A stretch of 64,000 bases of DNA from Paenibacillus aquistagni. GTDB taxonomy: Bacteria; Bacillota; Bacilli; Paenibacillales; Paenibacillaceae. The stretch covers positions 682,001-746,000 of the forward strand of contig NZ_FXAZ01000001.1 in the NCBI RefSeq assembly GCF_900177815.1, in the 5' to 3' direction. The position numbers and the translations under genes are program-made. Shown here piece after piece: positions 38,671 through 46,515 of this stretch. How positions within the stretch are numbered: position 1 is the stretch's first letter; every line of letters starts with the position of its first letter. The notes under the pieces are model-generated. The model did no database searches. It was not told the origin of the DNA and saw only the letters and a program-made list of their open reading frames with translations.

Positions 38671-39453
38671 ATGAGAAAACGGAAGCGGGTAATTTGGATT
38701 GCAGCATGTCTTGTAGCCATCCTGTTTGGAGCATACCAGCTTAAGTATATCCCTCAAGCGGTTGAGACGTTTGGCAATGTGAACTTGAAGGTGGGCTCCA
38801 CAGGTCAAGATGTACGTGAACTCCAAGGACGGATGAAGTTTTTAGGCTTTTTCTATGGAGATATTGACGGTATATTTGGTTCAAAGACAAGCAATTCTTT
38901 AAAATGGTTTCAATCCGAGTTCGGGTTGAAAGTGGATGGAATCGCCGGTCCAAAAACCAAATTAAAGCTCTACAACGCAACAAAGAAATGGAAGCCAGGG
39001 GCTAATACTGGCTCTAGCTCAGGGACCGGCTCAGGTTCTAGCTCTGGAAGTTCAGGCTCTAATAATTCGAATGTTGGCAGCTCCAATAATAAGGGCTTCT
39101 CCGAAAATGACATCAAGCTGATGGCGAATGCGGTATACGGGGAATCCCGAGGAGAGCCTTATGAAGGACAGGTGGCTGTTGCTGCCGTCATTTTGAATCG
39201 TGTGAAGTCGCCTAGCTTCCCCAATACGGTGTCAGGCGTCATTTTCCAGCCTGGAGCATTCACTGCGGTCGCAGATGGCCAGATTTATTTGACGCCGAAT
39301 GAAACGGCAAAGCGTGCCGTTCAGGATGCTATTAATGGCTGGGATCCTTCGGGAGGTTGTCTATACTACTTCAATCCGAAGACGGCTACATCAAAGTGGA
39401 TCTGGTCGAGGCCTCAAGTCAAAACAATTGGCCAGCATATATTCTGTATGTAA
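38671..39453 (+). CDS. sleB: Spore cortex-lytic enzyme, SleB-like cell wall hydrolase
   Basis: Lytic transglycosylase-type enzyme that breaks spore cortex peptidoglycan at germination. The 260-residue protein has an N-terminal signal/anchor (about 6-24), a peptidoglycan-binding domain (about 38-102, LKVGSTGQDVRELQ and VDGIAGPKTK), a Ser/Gly/Asn linker (about 110-140) and a hydrolase_2 domain with the catalytic Glu158 in VYGESRGEPYEG. The usual partner ypeB is not next to it, so it may be a SleB paralogue. It has its own probable sigma-G promoter and terminator. Confidence 0.88.
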   Translation: MRKRKRVIWIAACLVAILFGAYQLKYIPQAVETFGNVNLKVGSTGQDVRELQGRMKFLGFFYGDIDGIFGSKTSNSLKWFQSEFGLKVDGIAGPKTKLKLYNATKKWKPGANTGSSSGTGSGSSSGSSGSNNSNVGSSNNKGFSENDIKLMANAVYGESRGEPYEGQVAVAAVILNRVKSPSFPNTVSGVIFQPGAFTAVADGQIYLTPNETAKRAVQDAINGWDPSGGCLYYFNPKTATSKWIWSRPQVKTIGQHIFCM

Positions 39454-39461
39454 CACATAGT

Positions 39462-39494
39462 GAAGAAGCAAGGTGAACTTGCTTCTTCCTTTTG
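39462..39494 (+). terminator. Rho-independent terminator after sleB
   Basis: GAAGAAGCAAG (39462-39472) pairs perfectly with CTTGCTTCTTC (39478-39488) around a GTGAA loop, followed by CTTTTG. Confidence 0.85.
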
Positions 39495-39640
39495 TATAAC
39501 GGGCATTTATGGACGTACTGCAGCAAATTGTTCAATATATGTTCATAGATCCTTAAATACGATTTATTAATGAATGGTAAGGTGTATATAATTGGATAAG
39601 GAACCGTATTCATCGATGCGGGGAAAAGGAGAAATGGATC

Positions 39641-40927
39641 GTGACAAATCAACGAACAGCTTTTGAGCGTGGGGCGGTTAATGGAGTGCGTGTACATGTC
39701 ATGCCGACAAAGCGCTTCAAAACTTTTGCAATCGCCGTGTACATTGGCATTCCATTGAAGGAAGAGACAGTTACTCCTGTCGCTCTGACCCCATTTGTCC
39801 TTCGAAGAGGAACGACAGCTCTCCCAGAGACGATTCAATTTCGCGAGCGCCTTGACGAATTGTATGGAGCTGGCTTTGGCTTTGACGTGTATAAGCGTGG
39901 GGATTACCAAATCATTCAGTTCCGAATGGATATCATTAATGATGCATTTGTTCACACTAGCGAATCCTTGCTTAAGAGAGGCTTTCAGTTTTTAGGCGAT
40001 GTGATCACGTCACCTGTGCTTGAGGATGGCGTGTTCCGCAATAAGTATGTTCAAGAAGAGAAAGAAACCGTTCGCAAGCGTCTTGAGGCAATCGTCAATG
40101 ATAAGATCCGATATGCCCAAGAGCGCTGCGTAGAGGAAATGTGCAAAGACGAACCTTATCGCCTTCATCCGCTGGGAGACAGAGCCCAGTTGGCCGATAT
40201 CAATTCGACATCACTGTATTCGCAATATCAATCCTGGCTTGAGCAGGCTTGTATGGATGTATATGTGATTGGAGATACCTCCTTGGAGGAGATTGAGTCG
40301 TGCATTACTTCTTCCTTCCAAGTGAAGCGCTCAGAGGAGAAAAATTACTCGCAAACAACAATTAATGTTCGCTCAGGGGAGCCGAATAAGGTTGTAGACC
40401 GTTTGGAAGTTACACAAGGCAAGCTGAATATGGGACTGCGTACAACGATTGCTTATCAAGATAACGAGTATCCTGCTGCTTTGCTTTATAACGGAGTGCT
40501 GGGTGGATATCCACATTCCAAACTGTTTATCAATGTACGCGAGAAGAACAGTCTCGCTTATTACGCATCATCGCGTTATGACGGACATAAGGGAATTATG
40601 ACGATTCAATCAGGTGTGGAATTTGACCTTATGGAGAAGGCAACGTCAATCATCAAGGAGCAGCTTGAGTCGATGGAGCAGGGTCAGATTGAGACATTGG
40701 AACTTGCCCAGACAAAAGCGATGATCTCAAATCATCTTCGCGAGATTGATGATTCCGCATTTGAAATGATCGGCTTTGACTTCAACCGTGTCTTATCGGG
40801 ACGCGAGCGAACAACATCTCAATTAATCGATGAGATAGCTGCGATTCAAGTGAAAGATATTCAAGCGGCTGCTGGAACTTTCCGATTAGATACCATCTAT
40901 GAGCTGCGTAATCGGGAGGAGGCGTAA
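39641..40927 (+). CDS. ymfF: M16 peptidase-like protein YmfF, zinc motif absent
   Basis: M16-fold protein of 428 residues without the HxxEH zinc motif: the corresponding region reads TPFVLRRGTTALPE. It keeps the fold signature in the C-terminal half (KLFINVREKNSLAYYASSRYDGHKG in parts). It is followed five bases later by ymfH, which has the motif, so the two probably form a heterodimer of one inactive and one active subunit, as in other paired M16 proteases. It starts at GTG 39641 behind AAAGGAG. Substrate unknown. Confidence 0.9.
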   Translation: MTNQRTAFERGAVNGVRVHVMPTKRFKTFAIAVYIGIPLKEETVTPVALTPFVLRRGTTALPETIQFRERLDELYGAGFGFDVYKRGDYQIIQFRMDIINDAFVHTSESLLKRGFQFLGDVITSPVLEDGVFRNKYVQEEKETVRKRLEAIVNDKIRYAQERCVEEMCKDEPYRLHPLGDRAQLADINSTSLYSQYQSWLEQACMDVYVIGDTSLEEIESCITSSFQVKRSEEKNYSQTTINVRSGEPNKVVDRLEVTQGKLNMGLRTTIAYQDNEYPAALLYNGVLGGYPHSKLFINVREKNSLAYYASSRYDGHKGIMTIQSGVEFDLMEKATSIIKEQLESMEQGQIETLELAQTKAMISNHLREIDDSAFEMIGFDFNRVLSGRERTTSQLIDEIAAIQVKDIQAAAGTFRLDTIYELRNREEA

Positions 40928-40932
40928 CAACC

Positions 40933-42219
40933 ATGGAAAAACGAGTATTCGATCATGTGCAGGAGACGGTTTATTTTGAAAAGATGGATAATGGCCTAGA
41001 AGTTTATGTGCTTCCTAAGCAGGGATTTAATAAGACCTATGCCACTTTTTCGACCAAATACGGTTCCGTGGACAATCACTTTCAGGTCGTGGGTGAAGAG
41101 GCTGTGACGGTACCGGATGGTATCGCTCACTTTTTAGAGCACAAGATGTTCGAGGAGCCAGAAGGCGATATCTTTGCGAAGTTTTCGGAAAAAGGAGCTT
41201 CTGCAAATGCCTTTACGAGCTTTGATCGCACGGTATATCTGTTTTCCGCAACGGATCAAATCGAAGACAGCTTGACAACCCTTATCAATTTTGTACAGAA
41301 CCCCTACTTTACTGACGAGAATGTGGAGAAGGAAAAGGGGATTATTGCGCAGGAAATCAATATGTACCGTGACAATGCGGATTGGCGAGTTTACTTTGGA
41401 TTGATTGAGGCGATGTATCAAGCGTATCCGATCTATATCGATATTGCGGGAACCGTGGAGTCCATTCAAACGATTACGAAGGAAACCTTGTACACCTGTT
41501 ACCATACTTTTTATCATCCATCCAATATGATCTTGTTTGTCGTAGGCGGCGTTGATCCTGAGCGCATCATGTCACTCGTTAGGGATAATCAAGGAAATAA
41601 AGAGTATAAGCCGCAAGGAGAGATTCAGCGAATCTTTGATGAAGAGCCCGATACGGTGAGAAAGGAAAAACTTGTGACGAAGCTTCCAGTGTCGCAATCC
41701 AAGTGCTTGTTTGGCTGCAAGGAGTCAAAGCCTGGCATTACCGGCAAAGACCTGCTGCGCTATGAGCTCTCTACGCGGATTATGATGGATCTAATGCTTG
41801 GAAGCAGTTCTCCGCTGTCTCAGCGCCTGTATGAGTCAGGGCTTACTTCGGATAATATTGGGCATGAATTCAATTGCGATCCGAATTATGCCTTCTCCAT
41901 CATTGGAGGAGAGACGAAAGATCCAGATGAACTGGTCCGTCAGGTGCAAGAGGCAATTGAGCAGAAGAAGCAGGAAGGCTTCAGCGACAAAGCATTCAAT
42001 CGCATTCGCAATAAGCGAATCGGATCTTATCTTCGGATGCTGAATTCACCTGAATCGATAGCCAATGAATTTACCAAATACAAGTTCCGTGAGACCGATT
42101 TGTTTGATATACTGTCAGTGTACGAATCTTTGACTGTGGATGAGATTAATGAACGACTCCGCAATCATTTTCAGTGGGATCGGTTAGCTGTATCGATTGT
42201 CGAACAGCCATCTTCATAA
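40933..42219 (+). CDS. ymfH: M16 family zinc peptidase YmfH
   Basis: Active partner of the pair with ymfF. The 428-residue protein has HFLEH (66-70) and the downstream Glu in IIAQEINMYRDN, so the zinc site is complete. It begins at ATG 40933, five bases after ymfF, behind GGGAGGAGG. No signal peptide is seen, so it is likely cytoplasmic. It is equal in length to ymfF, as expected for duplicated halves. A strong terminator follows. Confidence 0.92.
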   Translation: MEKRVFDHVQETVYFEKMDNGLEVYVLPKQGFNKTYATFSTKYGSVDNHFQVVGEEAVTVPDGIAHFLEHKMFEEPEGDIFAKFSEKGASANAFTSFDRTVYLFSATDQIEDSLTTLINFVQNPYFTDENVEKEKGIIAQEINMYRDNADWRVYFGLIEAMYQAYPIYIDIAGTVESIQTITKETLYTCYHTFYHPSNMILFVVGGVDPERIMSLVRDNQGNKEYKPQGEIQRIFDEEPDTVRKEKLVTKLPVSQSKCLFGCKESKPGITGKDLLRYELSTRIMMDLMLGSSSPLSQRLYESGLTSDNIGHEFNCDPNYAFSIIGGETKDPDELVRQVQEAIEQKKQEGFSDKAFNRIRNKRIGSYLRMLNSPESIANEFTKYKFRETDLFDILSVYESLTVDEINERLRNHFQWDRLAVSIVEQPSS

Positions 42220-42239
42220 ACAACGGACTTCAACAAGAG

Positions 42240-42269
42240 AGGCGTACCTTCGGCGAAGGTGCGCCTTTT
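42240..42269 (+). terminator. Rho-independent terminator after ymfH
   Basis: AGGCGTACCTT (42240-42250) pairs with AAGGTGCGCCT (42256-42266), with one wobble pair, a CGGCG loop and a T-run. Confidence 0.9.
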
Positions 42270-42323
42270 GCTTCGTGTAAGCAGGACATGCTAACTGCAG
42301 ATTTGATCCAAACAAAACAGGGC

Positions 42324-42351
42324 TTAGCATTTTTCAAGGTATGATTACAAT
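42324..42351 (+). promoter_or_regulatory. Possible promoter for ymfI
   Basis: TTAGCA (42324-42329) and TACAAT (42346-42351) are 16 bases apart, between the ymfH terminator and the ymfI start. Confidence 0.45.
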
Positions 42352-42375
42352 CCATCATTAGGGAGAGAGTAGCAT

Positions 42376-43122
42376 ATGAAGCCAATTGGGGAGACAACGG
42401 TATTAATAACAGGAGCGAGCAGGGGGATTGGAGCGGCAATCGCAGCCCGCTTCGCGAGAGAAGGATACCGCATTGTTATTCATTACGCGAAGTCGCATGA
42501 ACAAGCGAACGAAGTGGCAAGAAGATGCATGAGCTACGGCAGTGAAGTGATGACCATCAGTGCGGATCTAAGATCAACTGAGCAGTTGCAGCGAATGAAG
42601 GAGAAGCTTGAAGCTGAAGGCTTTGCGCCAGACATTCTAGTCAATAATGCAGGTACAGCTTATTATGGCTTATTTACAGATGTCACTGAAGCAGATTGGG
42701 ATGAATGCTTGGCCATTAACTTAAAGGGAGCATTCCTGTGCTCGCAGTTGTTTGCGCCTTATATGATTAGACAGCGTTACGGACGCATCATCAATATTTC
42801 GTCGGTGTGGGGAATCTCAGGCGCCTCGTGCGAGGTGATGTATTCTGCTGCCAAGGGAGGCGTTAATGCTTTTACCAAGGCACTGGCGAAGGAACTCGCG
42901 CCATCTGGCATCACCGTCAATGCGGTTGCCCCAGGTGCTGTGGATACGGACATGATTGAGCATCTGGATACAGAGGAGCGGCATGCACTGCAAGAAGAAA
43001 TTCCATTGGGACGATTAGGTACCCCAGAAGAGGTAGCTTCATTGGTTTATTATTTGGCACTTCCTGAATCAGGCTATGTCACGGGCCAGGTGATTAGTCC
43101 CAATGGAGGCTGGCAGGCGTAA
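42376..43122 (+). CDS. ymfI: Short-chain dehydrogenase YmfI
   Basis: SDR oxidoreductase of 248 residues. In B. subtilis YmfI is reported to reduce the 5-aminopentanone group on elongation factor P to 5-aminopentanol. The sequence has the cofactor motif TGASRGIG (12-19), NNAG (90-93) and the catalytic Ser142-Ser143, Tyr156 and Lys160 (YSAAKGG). A general 3-oxoacyl-ACP reductase role cannot be excluded from sequence alone; the locus between ymfH and ymfJ favours YmfI. It starts at ATG 42376 behind AGGGAGAG. Confidence 0.88.
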   Translation: MKPIGETTVLITGASRGIGAAIAARFAREGYRIVIHYAKSHEQANEVARRCMSYGSEVMTISADLRSTEQLQRMKEKLEAEGFAPDILVNNAGTAYYGLFTDVTEADWDECLAINLKGAFLCSQLFAPYMIRQRYGRIINISSVWGISGASCEVMYSAAKGGVNAFTKALAKELAPSGITVNAVAPGAVDTDMIEHLDTEERHALQEEIPLGRLGTPEEVASLVYYLALPESGYVTGQVISPNGGWQA

Positions 43123-43224
43123 GCTTACAGTTGAAGCTGCCTTAAGCGAATGAATAAAGCCTCTTCTGCATGTGCATATTACAACTGTACTTTTGAATAT
43201 GACTTGCTGATAGGAGGCGTACCT

Positions 43225-43482
43225 ATGACATCTGTGCTCAAAAATTTTGATTCGTGGAAAAAGTTTCTTGGGGATCGCGTAAAGAATGCGAAAACGATGG
43301 GAATGACCGAAGACACCATCAACAACCTTGCGTACGAAATCGGTTCTTTCTTGGATGACAAGGTGGATCCACAGAATCCGCAGGAACGCGCAATCAAGGA
43401 ACTTTGGGACGTAGGCAATGAAGAGGAAAGAAAGACCATTGCAAGCTTGATGGTTCGTTTGGCCGAGAAAAATAGTCAATAA
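43225..43482 (+). CDS. ymfJ: DUF3243 protein YmfJ
   Basis: Small conserved protein of 85 residues and unknown function. I set the start at ATG 43225, behind TAGGAGGCG (43211-43219), giving MTSVLKNFDSWKKFLGDRV; in-frame codons back to 43150 have no binding site. It is helical and charged, with NNLAYEIGSFLDDKVDPQNP as the family core, split here for length. It keeps the B. subtilis position between ymfI and ymfK. Confidence 0.88.
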   Translation: MTSVLKNFDSWKKFLGDRVKNAKTMGMTEDTINNLAYEIGSFLDDKVDPQNPQERAIKELWDVGNEEERKTIASLMVRLAEKNSQ

Positions 43483-43493
43483 CCCTGATTTTG

Positions 43494-43531
43494 GCGAAAA
43501 ATACGGTAACTGCCGGATTTTTCGCTTCTTT
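43494..43531 (+). terminator. Rho-independent terminator after ymfJ
   Basis: GCGAAAAAT (43494-43502) pairs with ATTTTTCGC (43517-43525), continued by CGG/CCG after a mismatch, followed by TTCTTTT. Confidence 0.8.
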
Positions 43532-43563
43532 TACAATTCAGACATGAATACATGCTCACTATC

Positions 43564-43572
43564 TGTTATAAT
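43564..43572 (+). promoter_or_regulatory. Extended -10 promoter for ymfK
   Basis: TGT plus TATAAT (43567-43572) forms an extended -10. The upstream -35 region (TGAATA near 43545-43550) is poor. It lies 115 bases before ymfK. Confidence 0.5.
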
Positions 43573-43687
43573 AATGATCGTTAGTCAATTTCGATCTAAA
43601 TGTGCGGAACATTGTCGTTTGAGCGGTGGAATTTACCCTCCATGTATTGTAGAATGATAACGAATAAGTCTGATTGGGAGAAGTGTC

Positions 43688-44452
43688 ATGGAATATAAAC
43701 AATGGTACATGGAATATAAGATCCATAAGAATCGACCTGGCTTGCTTGGTGACATTGCGTCGCTTCTCGGGATGCTTGAGGTCAATATCTTAACGATCAA
43801 TGGTGTCGAAGGCAAGACAAGAGGGATGCTTCTTCAGACAAATGATGATGAGAAGATTGAAATGATGGGCAGAATGCTGAGAAAAGTCGACAATATTACG
43901 GTAACGGCGCTGCGCCAGCCCAAATTAGTCGATATTTTAGCGGTTCGTCATGGACGATACATAGAAAGGGATTCGGATGATCGCAAGACCTTTCGCTTCA
44001 CAAGAGATGAATTAGGCCTGCTTGTCGATTTTCTTGGCGAAGTGTTCAAGCGAGAGGGACATCAAGTGATCGGCTTAAGAGGCATGCCTCGCGTAGGCAA
44101 GACAGAATCCATCATAGCAGGCAGTGTCTGTGCAATGAAGAGATGGACTTTTGTGTCATCAACGCTTCTTCGTCAGACGGTACGCAGTCAGATGTCTGAG
44201 GAAGAGATGAACGTGAACAACATCTTTATTATCGATGGCATTGTCTCAACGATTCGGTCGAATGAGAAGCACGAGACGCTCTTGACAGAGATAATGAACA
44301 TGCCATCTACCAAAGTGATTGAGCACCCGGATATCTTTGTGCAGGAAACGGGCTATGATTATGATTTCTTCGATTATATTATTGAGCTGCGCAACACACC
44401 GGAAGAAGAAATTACCTACGAAACATTTACCATTAACTATAATGATTTGTAA
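43688..44452 (+). CDS. ymfK: DUF3388 protein YmfK: ACT-like domain plus P-loop
   Basis: Conserved Firmicute protein of 254 residues, function unknown. The first ~75 residues look like an ACT domain: KIHKNRPGLLGDIASLLGML, then a beta strand VNILTINGVEG. The second part has a Walker A sequence GMPRVGKT (132-139) and a Walker B-like NIFIIDG with Asp183. An ACT-type ligand-sensing domain joined to a nucleotide-binding domain is suggested, but no activity is known to me. It lies between ymfJ and the cell-shape gene rodZ. Starts at ATG 43688 behind GGGAGAAG. Confidence 0.85.
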   Translation: MEYKQWYMEYKIHKNRPGLLGDIASLLGMLEVNILTINGVEGKTRGMLLQTNDDEKIEMMGRMLRKVDNITVTALRQPKLVDILAVRHGRYIERDSDDRKTFRFTRDELGLLVDFLGEVFKREGHQVIGLRGMPRVGKTESIIAGSVCAMKRWTFVSSTLLRQTVRSQMSEEEMNVNNIFIIDGIVSTIRSNEKHETLLTEIMNMPSTKVIEHPDIFVQETGYDYDFFDYIIELRNTPEEEITYETFTINYNDL

Positions 44453-44522
44453 GAATTAATGGTATGGTGTTCATAGGTTCAAGTAGCATATATACCCCAT
44501 ATTTCAGACAGGAGGTGAAAAA

Positions 44523-45434
44523 GTGTCAGAACTAGGTCAAATACTTAAGAAAGCACGTTTAGAGCGTGGTTTGACACTTGACGATGTTCAAGAAGCAACC
44601 AAGATTCGCAAGCGTTATTTGGAAGCAATCGAAGAGGGCGATTACAAGGTTCTTCCTGGTACCTTTTATGTGCGAGCGTTTGTCAAAACATATGCGGAGC
44701 ATGTAGGATTGAACCCTGATGAACTCTCTCCTTATTATACGGAGGAATTACAGGTATCTGAGCCTGATACTACGATTGAACCGATGATTAGAAAGAAGCG
44801 GTCTGTACAGCATACGGATCGGTTTGGAAAATGGGCGACAACGATTCTTATGTGGTCCTTTTTCATTCTAATTATCGTTATTATATATCTCGTGATCGTG
44901 AGCCAATCTGGCAAGGATGGCGATGATAAAAAGACAACCGATAATGCAGGAATAACAGATTCCGTTGTAGAGCCTGGTCCTAATACCGGAGATAATGGTT
45001 CGAATGGAACAGGCAGCGAATCGGAGGAAGAACAGAAGCAAGAGCCTGAAGCTAATCAGGAGCCAATCGTGCTTCAAGTGTCCGAAGATCGTGTCGTCGT
45101 CTCCTCGCCTGACAATCAGCCGCTGCCATTTGAGGTGAAGCTTGTTGATGGAAGTTACTTGTCGCTTACATCTGGCAATGAGAAGTTGGTTTCCGGTTCC
45201 TTGGATAAAGGGCAAGATCAGTCCTTTACGATCTCGGAAGCAGGAATCAAAGCGCTATTCGGAAATGCAGAGCGTTGTGAGGTTACGGTTGCTGGAACGA
45301 AGATCGAGCTTGGCAAAGGCTTCAACAAGCGCATCAATTTCGAGTGGATGACTTATGACGAGGCGAAAGCGCTGAAGGATAACCAGCAGCCTACGGGAGA
45401 CCAAACAAGCGGTACAGCAACGGATGTGGAATAG
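44523..45434 (+). CDS. rodZ: Cytoskeletal anchor protein RodZ (YmfM)
   Basis: Bitopic membrane protein that ties MreB filaments to the elongation machinery and helps set rod shape. The 303-residue protein has an N-terminal Xre-like HTH_25 domain (1-70, GQILKKARLERGLTLDDVQ), a transmembrane helix (about 104-127), a Glu/Asn/Gly-rich linker (about 130-180) and a C-terminal DUF4115 domain (about 185-285). It starts at GTG 44523 behind GGAGGTG. It sits upstream of pgsA in B. subtilis too, though three genes come between them here. Confidence 0.93.
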   Translation: MSELGQILKKARLERGLTLDDVQEATKIRKRYLEAIEEGDYKVLPGTFYVRAFVKTYAEHVGLNPDELSPYYTEELQVSEPDTTIEPMIRKKRSVQHTDRFGKWATTILMWSFFILIIVIIYLVIVSQSGKDGDDKKTTDNAGITDSVVEPGPNTGDNGSNGTGSESEEEQKQEPEANQEPIVLQVSEDRVVVSSPDNQPLPFEVKLVDGSYLSLTSGNEKLVSGSLDKGQDQSFTISEAGIKALFGNAERCEVTVAGTKIELGKGFNKRINFEWMTYDEAKALKDNQQPTGDQTSGTATDVE

Positions 45435-45553
45435 CGATGCCGTTCGTATTTAGTGAGCCTGCTTAACCGTGTACCCTCCTGAATAAACTTAACTTGGTCG
45501 GACAAGATAAGAGTGCAGCGATTCATACTCTCATCGAAAGGCGGCGTGTTACC

Positions 45554-45718
45554 ATGGCAACAAGTTGGGTTGTTACAGGTCTGGGTATCATTGTGAGTTT
45601 GTTGGGCTACTACCTAACGCCTAATGCATGGGGGTTCGGCATTCTAGGATTTGGTCTTGCACATATCGTGCTTGGGATTCTGGATATGTTCCGTACACCT
45701 GTTCGCAGTCGTTATTAA
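45554..45718 (+). CDS. Small two-helix membrane protein, unknown function
   Basis: A 54-residue protein starting at ATG 45554, nine bases after AAAGGCGG (45537-45544). Two hydrophobic stretches, SWVVTGLGIIVSLLGYYL and GFGILGFGLAHIVLGIL, are separated by a short TPNAW turn; a basic tail (RTPVRSRY) would sit in the cytoplasm. The hydrophobic pattern, binding site and clean stop support a real gene, but I recognise no family. It has no counterpart at this place in B. subtilis. Confidence 0.65.
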   Translation: MATSWVVTGLGIIVSLLGYYLTPNAWGFGILGFGLAHIVLGILDMFRTPVRSRY

Positions 45719-45749
45719 GAGAGTGTTTTTAACCATTCGCAGTACAACG

Positions 45750-45779
45750 CAGGCATTCTTCTACAATGAGGAATGCCTG
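45750..45779 (+). terminator. Hairpin between the 54-residue gene and yajQ
   Basis: CAGGCATTC (45750-45758) pairs with GAATGCCTG (45771-45779). No U-tract follows, so it may be a weak terminator or an mRNA-stability structure. Confidence 0.5.
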
Positions 45780-45837
45780 TGCTATTATACATAATAAGGA
45801 TTATGTTTATTAGGGATTTTGAAGGAGGTCATAATGG

Positions 45838-46332
45838 ATGGCAGAGAATTCTTTTGATATCGTTTCGAAGACGGATCTTCAAGAAGTAAGCAATGCGGTT
45901 ACACAAGCACTGCGTGAAATTGAAGGCAGATTTGACTTTAAGGGCAGCAAGAGCGATATTGAATTGGATAAAGGGGCAGGGGAGCTCGTTATTACCTCTG
46001 ATGATGAGTACAAATTAAAAAGCGTCATTGACATCTTGGAATCGAAGCTGATTAAGCGTGGTGTCAGTGCAAAAAATATGGATTACGGCAAGTTAGAGCC
46101 GGCTTCGGGCGGGGCTGTGCGTCAGAGAACCAAGCTTAAGCAAGGGATAGAACAGGATATTTCCAAAAAGATCAACACGCTCATTCGCGATTCGAAGCTG
46201 AAGGTCAAAAGTCAGATTCAAGGCGATCAGATTCGTGTCACGGGTAAGAACAAGGATGATCTTCAAGCGGTCATGAAGCTGCTTCAAGAAGCGAATTTGC
46301 CGCTCGACCTTCAATTTACCAATTATCGCTAA
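45838..46332 (+). CDS. yajQ: YajQ-family nucleotide-binding protein
   Basis: Small cytoplasmic protein (164 residues) with two ferredoxin-like domains. Homologues in Xanthomonas bind cyclic di-GMP; E. coli YajQ binds nucleotides. Family landmarks are [15 protein letters not shown] at the start, [13 protein letters not shown], and [16 protein letters not shown] near the C-terminus. I chose ATG 45838 with AAGGAGGT (45822-45829) eight bases away; an ATG four bases earlier is out of frame and stops after seven codons. Confidence 0.94.
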   Translation: MAENSFDIVSKTDLQEVSNAVTQALREIEGRFDFKGSKSDIELDKGAGELVITSDDEYKLKSVIDILESKLIKRGVSAKNMDYGKLEPASGGAVRQRTKLKQGIEQDISKKINTLIRDSKLKVKSQIQGDQIRVTGKNKDDLQAVMKLLQEANLPLDLQFTNYR

Positions 46333-46341
46333 GCGTGCCAA

Positions 46342-46399
46342 AGCCCGTCTTTGACTCTCGATTCTCTTGGAAGCGAGATAATCAATAGTCGGGCTATTT
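46342..46399 (+). terminator. Terminator-like structure after yajQ
   Basis: AGCCCG (46342-46347) pairs with CGGGCT (46390-46395), with additional inner pairing (CTCTCG region with CGAG), followed by ATTTTG. Confidence 0.6.
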
Positions 46400-46428
46400 T
46401 GACTATCCGCTTTCTTGTGTATTATACT
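46399..46428 (+). promoter_or_regulatory. Sigma-A promoter for rimO-pgsA
   Basis: TTGACT (46399-46404) and TATACT (46423-46428) are 18 bases apart, close to consensus. It overlaps the tail of the yajQ terminator and lies 88 bases before rimO. Confidence 0.75.
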
Positions 46429-46515
46429 TGTGTAATGAGAGAGGCCACTAGAGTAGAGATGTGCGCCTCATTTTTTGCGAACATGTTCGTAACATCATCA
46501 ATGGGGGATGTATGA

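Noticed and set aside
45834-45857. Seven-codon frame starting four bases before yajQ
   Set aside because: Too short to support as a gene; the same binding site is better spaced for the yajQ ATG at 45838.
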